From contig CALKDX010000078.1 in assembly GCA_938084455.1 (NCBI GenBank), positions 1 through 32,982 of the forward strand: a DNA stretch of 32,982 nucleotides, read 5' to 3'. The stretch is from Candidatus Poseidoniaceae archaeon. Its GTDB lineage: Archaea > Thermoplasmatota > Poseidoniia > Poseidoniales > Poseidoniaceae. Below are positions 25,406-32,721 of this stretch, piece by piece. Under the pieces are notes generated by a model. The model did no database searches and had not been told where the DNA came from. It was given only the letters and a program-made list of their open reading frames with translations. Numbering within the stretch: position 1 is the first letter of the stretch; every line of letters starts with the position of its first letter. Position numbers and translations under genes: made by a program.

Positions 25406-26827
25406 ATGTTCACCAAAACCCGCTTCGACTCATGGGACCTACCAGCCGGCCTTTTGGACGGATTGGCAGCCCTCGAATGGACCCACGCAACTCAAGTCCA
25501 GAAAGACACCATTCCTCTCGCTCGCCGTGGCCTCGATGTGATTGGCCAAGCCCGAACAGGCTCAGGAAAAACCGCTGCCTTTGGACTACCTATCCTAGAA
25601 CGATGCAGCCCTACAGGCTCTCTTCAAGCGTTGATCTTGACCCCTACGCGTGAACTTGCGAACCAGGTGGCTCAAGAATTTGAATCGCTCCAAGGCGAGA
25701 GTGGCCTTTCCATTCAGACCGTATACGGTGGAACTGATTTGGAAAAGCAAGCCCGAACCCTCGGCGACGGTGTCGACATTATCGTTGGAACACCCGGTCG
25801 AGTGATGGACATGAGCGAACGGGGTCACATTGACCTCACTTCACCTTCCTTGTTCTGCCTCGATGAGGCGGACCGTATGTTGGACATGGGATTCTTCCCG
25901 GACATCATGTGGGTGATTGAGCGCATGACAGGGCGAGAACAAACCCTCCTCTTCTCAGCAACCTTCCCGCAGGAAATTATTGACACTGCAAACGAATTCA
26001 TGAACGAACCCGAGTTCGTCTTGACCAACACTGAGGAATTGGACATACCACCAATCGACATGTACAGCGTTCGAATTGGCCGTGCCAACAAACTCTGGGT
26101 GCTTGGACGACTTCTTGCTGGTATGAACGAAGAAGATCAAACCATCATCTTCTGCAACACCAAGCGCATGGTGGACTTGGCTGTTCAACGCCTCTCCAAG
26201 CATGGCTTCTCAGTTGAAGGCCTGCATGGCGATTTGAGCCAAAACCAAAGAGAAAAGATCCTCGGACGGTTCAAGGCCGAGGAAATCAAAACCATCGTTG
26301 CCACCGACGTCGCAGCCCGTGGAATTGACGTGGATGGAATCACCCTCGTCGTCAACTATGATCTCCCAGTCGACTTGGATTCCTTTGTCCACAGGGTTGG
26401 CCGCACAGGTCGTATCGGTCGCAAGGGTGAGGCTTGGAGTTTGGTCTCACGGGACGACGCTCCACAACTTTCCAAGATCATGGCCACCTACGGATTGGAC
26501 ATCATCGAATCCGAACCTCCGGCTTTGCCAGAAGGCATGGACCGAGACCCGGTCAAGCGACAGGATGATTTCGGCGAAACAGCGGACGTGTTTGGCTTCG
26601 TGACGCTCGAATTGAACATTGAGCCTGCAGCAGCAGGTTCCTCAAGAAAGGTCTCCCAGTGGTTCACCGATGCACTTCGTTGCAATGAGATGGCCATTGG
26701 CGATGTTCATTTCGAAGGCGAATCAACCTTCATCAGCATCCATACCAGCAAGGTTGGATTGGCTATCAAGGCGCTTCAAAAGAAAGAAATGTCTGGCCAA
26801 CAAGTTGTTGCAACCATCGTTGAGTGA
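25406..26827 (+). CDS. DEAD-box ATP-dependent RNA helicase
   Basis: It has 473 residues with all core motifs in order: the Q-motif region FDSWDLPAGLLDGL with ATQVQKDTIP, motif I ARTGSGKT (49-56), Ia PTREL (80-84), GG, Ib TPGRV (129-133), II DEAD (153-156), III SAT (184-186), V ATDVAARGIDV and VI HRVGRTGRIGR. The C-terminal 90 residues (FGFVTLELNIEPAAAGSSRK to the end) look like a DbpA/CsdA-type RNA-binding domain, a more bacterial-like arrangement. Its job is ATP-driven unwinding of RNA duplexes, for example in ribosome assembly or cold adaptation. ATG 25406 is preceded by GGAGATGAT. Its stop is 2 bases from the stop of the convergent archaeosortase gene. Confidence 0.95.
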   Translation: MFTKTRFDSWDLPAGLLDGLAALEWTHATQVQKDTIPLARRGLDVIGQARTGSGKTAAFGLPILERCSPTGSLQALILTPTRELANQVAQEFESLQGESGLSIQTVYGGTDLEKQARTLGDGVDIIVGTPGRVMDMSERGHIDLTSPSLFCLDEADRMLDMGFFPDIMWVIERMTGREQTLLFSATFPQEIIDTANEFMNEPEFVLTNTEELDIPPIDMYSVRIGRANKLWVLGRLLAGMNEEDQTIIFCNTKRMVDLAVQRLSKHGFSVEGLHGDLSQNQREKILGRFKAEEIKTIVATDVAARGIDVDGITLVVNYDLPVDLDSFVHRVGRTGRIGRKGEAWSLVSRDDAPQLSKIMATYGLDIIESEPPALPEGMDRDPVKRQDDFGETADVFGFVTLELNIEPAAAGSSRKVSQWFTDALRCNEMAIGDVHFEGESTFISIHTSKVGLAIKALQKKEMSGQQVVATIVE

Positions 26828-26829
26828 AT

Positions 26830-27894
26830 TCACTCTTCTTCACTGCTGCGCTTCTTCCAAGATCCCTTTTTCTTAGATGCGTGCCTTGAGGTTGGAACTT
26901 TTGGCTCCAAGGATGCTTCAACGCCAACCGTCGCTTTTCTAGCGGGCCATAATCCGTTTTCATCAGGACGCTGAACTTCGATGGCACCAACTCCAGCACA
27001 CAGGATACCGAGTGCAGATAGGGACCAAGCGTAACCAATCGCATCGTCCCATCGGTTTTGGGCTTGGCCACATTCAGACGAAATGAGATCGAGGCTGTAG
27101 CAAGTGTCCAGCGTTGCCTTTGCATCCATCGCTTCGGTGTTGCTGGTCACGTTGTACGCTGCTGAAGCGATCAACAAAGCAGCCAGCACCATCAATGCGA
27201 TTTGGAGCTGGTTGGGTGCTCTGCGAATGGTCAATCGCCATTCGCCTGGTGTCCCATAGGATGCATCAAGTGTCCGTGCTGGTCCTCCAACCAGCCAAAA
27301 CCAAGCCACCCACATGCCGACAAGGACAACCATGAATCCCCACTTGTACACCATTGTGTGCCATTCCCACATGCCCGTGAGGCAAGCCGCATCGTTGGGT
27401 AGGGCTGCACAATCTTCGAGTGCAATCGGATAAAACACCACCAGGCGCAGCAGGTTGAGCACATACACGATGGCACACATCACGAGGATTGAACGGATCT
27501 TGAGTTTCTGAGGGACACCTTCAGTCATAGCGACCAACGTGGAGAGGAAAATCATCTCATGGACGCCAGCACATTCATCGGAAACATAGAGCGCTATGTG
27601 ATCAAAAGTTCCTGGGAAATCGGGGTGGTTCAATTCAATTCTTGTCATCCAGCCATTGTGCATTCCTAATGTGGAAGCCCCCTCGCCATAGAGAAAATTG
27701 GTGATTGCGTTCCAAAGATAGGCCTCTGAAACTTGAATCGGAGCGAGGGTGTCCGAGGGCATGGTCAAAAACCAATAAAACGCCTCAACGCAAAGCAAAG
27801 CGAGTGGGATGCGTGCATACCTCAATCCGAGTTGTGCCACTTCCGACCATTCCATATCGTCTGGCTTTTGCGACGATGTGGCGGTGGACACCAT
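26830..27894 (-). CDS. Archaeosortase/exosortase family transmembrane protease
   Basis: It has 354 residues and about eight hydrophobic helices. The family's three catalytic positions are visible: Cys108 in the outside-facing SDECAGVHEMIFLSTL, Arg150 in VYVLNLLRLVVFY and His179 in MWEWHTMVYKWGF. These proteins cut C-terminal sorting helices from exported proteins and transfer them to a lipid or other acceptor. The C-terminal part adds two or three helices and a very basic tail (SRHASKKKGSWKKRSSEEE), which is unusual for the family. ATG 27894 was chosen; the upstream extension to 28068 would overlap the divergent TusA-like gene. No neighbour carries an obvious PGF-type sorting motif, so the substrates are probably elsewhere. 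Confidence 0.85.
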   Translation of the reverse strand: MVSTATSSQKPDDMEWSEVAQLGLRYARIPLALLCVEAFYWFLTMPSDTLAPIQVSEAYLWNAITNFLYGEGASTLGMHNGWMTRIELNHPDFPGTFDHIALYVSDECAGVHEMIFLSTLVAMTEGVPQKLKIRSILVMCAIVYVLNLLRLVVFYPIALEDCAALPNDAACLTGMWEWHTMVYKWGFMVVLVGMWVAWFWLVGGPARTLDASYGTPGEWRLTIRRAPNQLQIALMVLAALLIASAAYNVTSNTEAMDAKATLDTCYSLDLISSECGQAQNRWDDAIGYAWSLSALGILCAGVGAIEVQRPDENGLWPARKATVGVEASLEPKVPTSRHASKKKGSWKKRSSEEE

Positions 27895-28019
27895 GAACCG
27901 TGGTGGGTGTTCCTCCTCATCAACTTGCGGGCCAAAGGGCAGCAGGAACAATGCATCAGAAGCAAATTGCCAAATTGGCGAGAGGTGCACTTCATACCAA
28001 TGAACATACAGGGCTATCT

Positions 28020-28286
28020 GTGGTCGAAGTGACGCAGTTGGGCACCGCTTCGTCGGTACAGCCAACACACAGGCTCAATGTCATCGGGTTTTTCTGTCCG
28101 GTTCCCGTTGCGGAAGCAAAGAAAGCACTGTCCACAATGGACCAGGGCGAAGTCCTCGAATTGTGGGCTGATGACCCCGAAACATTGCATGATCTTCCAA
28201 TGCTCATTCAGCGGACACCTCACCATCTCATTTCTATAGAAGAGGGCTCAGGAGAGTATCGTTTCCTTGTAGAGGTGGCGGCATGA
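28020..28286 (+). CDS. TusA/SirA-like sulfur-carrier family protein
   Basis: It has 88 residues. After a short N-terminal extension, HRLNVIGFFCPVPVAEAKKAL carries the CPxP motif (Cys26) that holds the persulfide in TusA proteins. The remaining pattern also fits the beta-alpha-beta-alpha-beta fold: GEVLELWADDPETLHDLPMLIQ, then HHLISIEEGSGEYRFLVEV. Family members pass sulfur to tRNA thiolation, molybdenum cofactor or other pathways. The start codon is GTG 28020 or GTG 28029; neither has a strong ribosome-binding site. Its TGA overlaps the ribA ATG (ATGA, 28283-28286), so the two are translated together; the reason for linking sulfur transfer to riboflavin synthesis is not clear. Confidence 0.85.
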   Translation: MVEVTQLGTASSVQPTHRLNVIGFFCPVPVAEAKKALSTMDQGEVLELWADDPETLHDLPMLIQRTPHHLISIEEGSGEYRFLVEVAA

Positions 28287-28927
28287 CCCCACCAGTTGTG
28301 GAACGAAACTCAGTTCCAAGTGAAGCCAAATTACCTACTGTGAGGGGTGAATTCAACATCCGTATTTTCCACGAAGCTGAGACTGGCCACGACCATGTGG
28401 CGCTCACACTTGGGGGCATGGACGGGCCAGATCCTGTTCTTGTTCGCTTGCACTCCGAATGCCTCACCGGCGATGCATTTGGCAGCACACGTTGTGATTG
28501 TGGCCCTCAACTCCAAGCAGCGATGGACGCGGTTGTTGAGCGAGGGTATGGTTGCATTCTCTACCTGCGCCAAGAAGGAAGGGGCATAGGGCTTCATGCC
28601 AAAATCCAAGCTTATCACCTCCAAGACAAAGGTGCAGATACCCTTGATGCCAACCTTATGTTGGGTCTTCCAGGTGATGGCCGTGATTACAAAATCGCAG
28701 CTTCAATGCTCAAAGCATTGAACATTCCAAGCATCGAATTGCTGTCGAACAATCCAGACAAAGCCGAACAACTCCTCGAATACGGCATCGATGTGGCTTC
28801 GCGAACCGCTTTGGTGGTTGGAGTTGGTAAAGAAAACCGTTTGTACCTTGAGACCAAGGTGGAGCGAATGGGTCACACCATCTCAGAAGCAGATCTTTCG
28901 ACAGACAGGCCTGACAAGAATGAGTAA
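28283..28927 (+). CDS. ribA: GTP cyclohydrolase II
   Basis: It has 214 residues, close to monofunctional RibA. Zinc ligands Cys60, Cys71 and Cys73 are in HSECLTGDAFGSTRCDCG. The GTP-binding and catalytic stretch LRQEGRGIGLHAKIQAY (95-111), GDGRDY (131-136) and SNNPDKAEQLLEYGI (155-169) all match the family. The enzyme opens GTP to 2,5-diamino-6-ribosylamino-pyrimidinone phosphate plus formate, the first step of the riboflavin pathway. Many archaea use the unrelated GTP cyclohydrolase III (ArfA) instead, so this bacterial-type enzyme may have been acquired by transfer. It overlaps the TusA-like gene by 4 bases and ends 4 bases before the tRNA-His 3' end. Confidence 0.95.
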   Translation: MTPPVVERNSVPSEAKLPTVRGEFNIRIFHEAETGHDHVALTLGGMDGPDPVLVRLHSECLTGDAFGSTRCDCGPQLQAAMDAVVERGYGCILYLRQEGRGIGLHAKIQAYHLQDKGADTLDANLMLGLPGDGRDYKIAASMLKALNIPSIELLSNNPDKAEQLLEYGIDVASRTALVVGVGKENRLYLETKVERMGHTISEADLSTDRPDKNE

Positions 28928-28931
28928 AGAG

Positions 28932-29004
28932 GGCCGTGACCGAGAATCGAACTCGGGCTGGCAGAACCACAATCTGCCGTGCTAACCCCTACACCATCAC
29001 AGCC
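28932..29004 (-). tRNA. trnH: tRNA-His (anticodon GTG)
   Basis: The complement folds into a full cloverleaf: acceptor stem GCTGTGA/TCACGGC, D-arm GTGT/GCAC, anticodon arm GCAGA-TTGTGGT-TCTGC with anticodon GTG, and T-arm CCGAG-TTCGATT-CTCGG. An extra G at position -1 (base 29004) faces discriminator C73 (base 28932), the identity element of tRNA-His, and it is encoded in the gene. CCA is not encoded. There is no intron. It lies 4 bases after the convergent ribA stop. Confidence 0.96.
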
Positions 29005-29030
29005 ATGAGAGGTACTTCGCCGTCAAGCGC

Positions 29031-29041
29031 GTGGTATTTCA
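29031..29041 (-). promoter_or_regulatory. Possible TATA box of tRNA-His
   Basis: On the minus strand ATTGAAATACC lies about 27-37 bases upstream of the tRNA 5' end, the distance expected of an archaeal TATA element. The match to TTTAWA-type boxes is weak. Confidence 0.3.
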
Positions 29042-29131
29042 ATGGTGCGTACAGCGCAACAGGTCGCTGATGCCTTGCCATGCGAGCAGAGGACCCTTGC
29101 ATTCAAGTGCATTCGGCCTTGTAGTCCAACC

Positions 29132-31528
29132 ATGCGAACTCTACGTGCGAACAAGTTCATCGCCAGCGGGCTGCTCTTGTTGTTTGTTTTGGCACCGCTA
29201 TCCAGCGTTTCAGCACGTTCAGTGCATGAGACCACTGCCGTTGCTCTGCTCCCTCAAGGTGATTTTGAGGATTCATCAGCATGGCACATGGATGCTTATA
29301 CCTCGTTTTCTCAAGACCAAGCACTCTACACCGATGCTATGGTGGCGGACAGTCGCCTAACCATGGTTCACGATCGACCAGTCAATCTCGACACAATGGT
29401 GTTCTGGGCCCAATCCACCCCGACCAATTCCAACAACTCGCTTTACGCACCCGATGGGGCCTATTCGTGGTCGTCCGGACCTGAGATGGAATTAACAAAT
29501 TTCTATGCTGCAGGCTCGACTCAATATGAGATTGAGCAGGTGAAGTTGGTGTTTGCTTTCGCAGTACCTCACACGCTGTCCCAAGACTCCGTGCGCTTCT
29601 CTGTCGAATACAACGGTAACTTCTCCTCCCTTGCCACCTTTGCCCACACCCAGGCCCCCCTCGATCACATGACCAATTATTGGAAGAAAGACATCAGCAC
29701 GCTCGATGCATGGACCTGGTCATCGTTGCAAGACCTCATTGTCACGGCGAATTACGAATCGGTTGGTTCGACCGATGACTCGCAACTGAACTTGGATGCA
29801 GTTGGAGTGGAAGTCACCATGCAAACGCCATGGTACGGTGGCGAAGTGGCCGAAGCTTCCACCAGCTTTAGCGCACATGAAACTCCAGTCATTGTCCTTG
29901 ATTTGACGGCTGGAGAATCCGAGAACATGGGCTATGCTGCCTGTGGACTGCAGAGCAGCGTCGAGGGCACCACGGGCCAATGGACAAGCAACGTCATTGA
30001 AACACCGCCAAACCAACGCATCGGGCGCGTTCATTTTACACTCCAAAACGAATCCCTTGATGATGTGGTGTTGCATTACGCCTCCTCCGCAGATGGAACC
30101 TCCTTCACCGCTTTTGAGGCAATGGATGAGCACATGCTGCTGCCAAACCAGCCTTACAGCAAAGTGCGGGTCACAACCACTGAGGCATGCATCAGTGAGA
30201 TCACCGTTGATGTGAACGACCCAACATTGACACTGAACGGGCGAATCTTTGGCGATTTGGACGGGCTGGATTCAAGTTATTCCCGTTGGTTGTTGTTTGT
30301 CAACGATGAACTTGTCACAAATCAACCGGTTGAACTCTCTCCCTCACTCTCGTTTTCTTTCCCAGTCGGTGCGCACATTCACAACCCTACTGCCCCACTT
30401 CATGTGGAACTGAAAACATGGTTTACATGGGATTCACAGGGTGGAGCAAGCACAACAGCGTTCGAAGTGACCTCGATGTCCATCAGTGGTGGCTACAACA
30501 TCACTTGGGATGAAAACCCGACCTGTGTTGCCGTTGGCGATCAAACCATGATTGAAGACGGCGGAGGTCGAATTCTACCCTTCCTCCATCGATGCGAAGA
30601 CGACCGAACCGTCAATGAAAACCTCGTAGTTTCCTTCACCAACACAAACCCGAACCTTGTCCTCGTCGATCTTTCTCAAGGCGATGTTCGCGTCCGCTTA
30701 ATGCCAGAGGTGTCAGGCTTTGCCACCGTGACGACAACCGTCCTCGACGAAGCAGGAAATGCTTGGTCTGAGGTGTTCATGATCACCGTAAGTTCGGTTG
30801 ATGACGCTCCGACCCTGACCGAATTCCAGTCGATCATTCCTGTTCAATTGTCGGTGCCAACAACGCTTGACTTTACCTACAGTGACATCGATTCGAACGA
30901 GTTGACCTCAAGCACCAATCGAAGTTGGGCCTCCGTCGACATGGCGGCCAGAACCATTACTGTGAACGCACCATCGCCTGGATTCCACTCTGTGCTCGTT
31001 TCGATTTGTGACCAAACAACCTGCACTGAACGCGTGATGGATTTGGAAGTGATGGCCCTCCCAGACCTCGTCATTGAAACGATTGATGCAGGTGATGATA
31101 CCATTCTTGCAGGCGATGTCGCCGAAATACGTGTCTTCGTCCGCAACAACGGACAAGCCGATGCATCAATGATCTCCGTTCGCTGCGAAATGAACTCAGA
31201 ACTGATTTCGATCGGTACCTTACCAATTCTACGACCAGGCGAACTTGGCTCTGTGACATGCGACTGGGGCGTGCCCGAACAAACGGGTGTGGTGCAGATC
31301 CGTGCGATTGTGGACCGTGGCTTAGAAATTGACGAAGGCGATGAAACCAACAATGAGGCGGCGATTGCAGTTGAGATTGAAGCCAGTGCATCCACGAACG
31401 GTGACTCTTCCTCGTCGTCAATCAACATCAGCGATGGTGCCTTCTACGGCTTGACCGTGTTTGGACTTCTGGCCATTGTTGGCGCATTTGCTTTCTTGTC
31501 CCCTGCCAAGATTAAGAAACTCGAATGA
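29132..31528 (+). CDS. Secreted surface protein with CARDB domain and C-terminal anchor
   Basis: It has 798 residues. A signal peptide (RTLRANKF, then a Leu-rich helix, cleavage probably near SVSA) leads to a beta-rich ectodomain. The mid-protein part (DDRTVNENLVVSFTNTNPNLVLVD, later SSVDDAPTLTEFQ) resembles cadherin-like/Ig-like tandem modules. A CARDB domain follows (LPDLVIETIDAGDDTILAG to GDETNNEAAIAVEIEA). After a Ser-rich spacer, a single helix (FYGLTVFGLLAIVGAFAFL) and the short basic end SPAKIKKLE complete it. Function as an adhesin or surface-layer component is inferred. ATG 29132 is preferred over the longer ATG 29042 because it puts the signal peptide at the N-terminus; no ribosome-binding site is visible. 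The stop codon lies inside the inverted repeat that follows. Confidence 0.85.
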   Translation: MRTLRANKFIASGLLLLFVLAPLSSVSARSVHETTAVALLPQGDFEDSSAWHMDAYTSFSQDQALYTDAMVADSRLTMVHDRPVNLDTMVFWAQSTPTNSNNSLYAPDGAYSWSSGPEMELTNFYAAGSTQYEIEQVKLVFAFAVPHTLSQDSVRFSVEYNGNFSSLATFAHTQAPLDHMTNYWKKDISTLDAWTWSSLQDLIVTANYESVGSTDDSQLNLDAVGVEVTMQTPWYGGEVAEASTSFSAHETPVIVLDLTAGESENMGYAACGLQSSVEGTTGQWTSNVIETPPNQRIGRVHFTLQNESLDDVVLHYASSADGTSFTAFEAMDEHMLLPNQPYSKVRVTTTEACISEITVDVNDPTLTLNGRIFGDLDGLDSSYSRWLLFVNDELVTNQPVELSPSLSFSFPVGAHIHNPTAPLHVELKTWFTWDSQGGASTTAFEVTSMSISGGYNITWDENPTCVAVGDQTMIEDGGGRILPFLHRCEDDRTVNENLVVSFTNTNPNLVLVDLSQGDVRVRLMPEVSGFATVTTTVLDEAGNAWSEVFMITVSSVDDAPTLTEFQSIIPVQLSVPTTLDFTYSDIDSNELTSSTNRSWASVDMAARTITVNAPSPGFHSVLVSICDQTTCTERVMDLEVMALPDLVIETIDAGDDTILAGDVAEIRVFVRNNGQADASMISVRCEMNSELISIGTLPILRPGELGSVTCDWGVPEQTGVVQIRAIVDRGLEIDEGDETNNEAAIAVEIEASASTNGDSSSSSINISDGAFYGLTVFGLLAIVGAFAFLSPAKIKKLE

Positions 31529-31645
31529 ACGGTCCAAACAACCGCTCTGATGACGGATAACGCGAAAAGTGGCCTCAAACTTGATAATGGGACCGTCTCA
31601 CAAAAACTTGCTTTGAGGTCGTGGGGACCGTTCAACTTCGGTTGA
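31526..31645 (+). other. Nested inverted repeats, possible structured RNA
   Basis: TGAACGGTCC (31526-31535, including the upstream gene's TGA) pairs perfectly with GGACCGTTCA (31625-31634). Inside, GGCCTCAAA (31571-31579) pairs with TTTGAGGTC (31612-31620) with one wobble. A second copy, GGACCGT (31590-31596), offers a rival partner to the outer strand. A TCAAC-TTCG-GTTGA hairpin (31632-31645) with a cUUCGg tetraloop overlaps the outer 3' strand. These alternatives cannot all form at once. No known RNA family was recognised. Confidence 0.45.
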
Positions 31646-31664
31646 CAAGGCGGATGTGGGAATC

Positions 31665-31730
31665 ATGTCAGTATTGAAAATAAGAATAGAAACCGAGGAG
31701 TACATTTACGAAGAATACATCGAAGCGTGA
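31665..31730 (+). CDS. Possible 21-residue peptide
   Basis: ATG at 31665 opens a 21-codon frame (MSVLKIRIETEEYIYEEYIE then Ala, stop TGA), with a purine-rich GATGTGGGA just upstream. It is acidic and Tyr-rich with alternating hydrophobic residues. It lies in the 224-base non-coding stretch between the surface-protein gene and the convergent cbf5 gene, directly downstream of the inverted repeats. So short a frame can arise by chance. Confidence 0.2.
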   Translation: MSVLKIRIETEEYIYEEYIEA

Positions 31731-31752
31731 TGTCAATCGCGCTAAGTTGGTG

Positions 31753-32721
31753 TCACTCAGGTGACTTCCAACGTCGAGGGTAGAGATCGCCATCCATGAG
31801 CACCATGCTCGGGCGTGCGATTTCGCCTTCTTTCATCGATGGGATTTCGTCTGTGTTCGCCGTAAGGGTCACAACGCCGACCGCCTCATTCTTGAGGGTT
31901 TGAACGTAGATCTCCTTGCCTGATGCAACGCCAGATGCGATGTTGACAAGGCCCGGACGCAGCAAAGGTGCTCCGTGGGCAAGTGCTGCAGCTGCGCTGT
32001 CTTTCACAGTAGCAGACGGCAAATCCAACAGCAACTTTTCGATTGGATGAATGATTTTGAGCAAGGCGGCGGGAGCATCGCACTCTTTCCAAAGCCAGAC
32101 TGCATCAGCCAGTTCTTGCAAAGTCACGCAATCTTCGAGAGCAAACACTCCAGAGGAATCACGGCGCAGTTCCTTAAGTTGAACCTTCATGTTGAGAAGG
32201 AGGCCAAGGTCTCTTGCCATGGTACGAATGTAGGTTCCCGCTTCACAATGGACTCGGGCAATCATATCCTTGCCCGAGGAATCAAGGGTTTCAAACTGGA
32301 AAATTTTTCTGGTTCGCACCTGAACCTTGACCGCTGAAACTTCTGGTGGAACGTTGTAGACCCTTCCAGTCAACCTCGCCATTGCTTCACTGAGCGCTTT
32401 AGGGTCGACTTCCTCAGCAAACCGAAACACACAGATGTATGACTTCTTGTGGTTGAGGATTTTCTTGGTGACCTTCATTGCTTTTCCAGCCATGAGGGGG
32501 AGCACACCTGTGGCAAAAGGATCCAGTGTTCCTCCATGCCCCATTCGCTCTAGACCAAACAAGTCCCTTGCCCATGCTGCGACCTGGTGGGACGTAGGGC
32601 CTGCTGGCTTGTCGAGCAGAATAAAACCGGCGGCTAAGCGTTGCTCGACATCCCTTGCGTCGGGGTGAATTCCAACGGCTTCATTCGTGGTTGCGCTATC
32701 GTCGAGAAGATGATGTGTCAT
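31753..32721 (-). CDS. cbf5: tRNA/rRNA pseudouridine synthase Cbf5/TruB type, with PUA domain
   Basis: It has 322 residues. After a polar N-terminal extension of about 30 residues, ILLDKPAGPTSHQVAAWARD and the catalytic GHGGTLDPFATGVLPL (Asp67) identify the TruB/Cbf5 family. KKSYICVFRFAEEVD, CEAGTYIRTMARDLG and QLKELRRDSSG follow in family order. A C-terminal PUA domain (about 235-322: ALAHGAPLLRPGLVNIASG, VGVVTLTA, ARPSMVLMDGDLYPR) ends it. Archaeal Cbf5 works in H/ACA ribonucleoproteins to modify rRNA and can make tRNA psi-55. ATG 32721 overlaps the stop of the CMP kinase gene (ATGA), a conserved archaeal pairing. Confidence 0.95.
   Translation of the reverse strand: MTHHLLDDSATTNEAVGIHPDARDVEQRLAAGFILLDKPAGPTSHQVAAWARDLFGLERMGHGGTLDPFATGVLPLMAGKAMKVTKKILNHKKSYICVFRFAEEVDPKALSEAMARLTGRVYNVPPEVSAVKVQVRTRKIFQFETLDSSGKDMIARVHCEAGTYIRTMARDLGLLLNMKVQLKELRRDSSGVFALEDCVTLQELADAVWLWKECDAPAALLKIIHPIEKLLLDLPSATVKDSAAAALAHGAPLLRPGLVNIASGVASGKEIYVQTLKNEAVGVVTLTANTDEIPSMKEGEIARPSMVLMDGDLYPRRWKSPE

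Noticed and set aside
31546-31600. C/D-box small RNA suggested by TGATGA at about 31549
   Set aside because: No CTGA D box at the proper distance on the same strand; the inverted repeats explain the region better.
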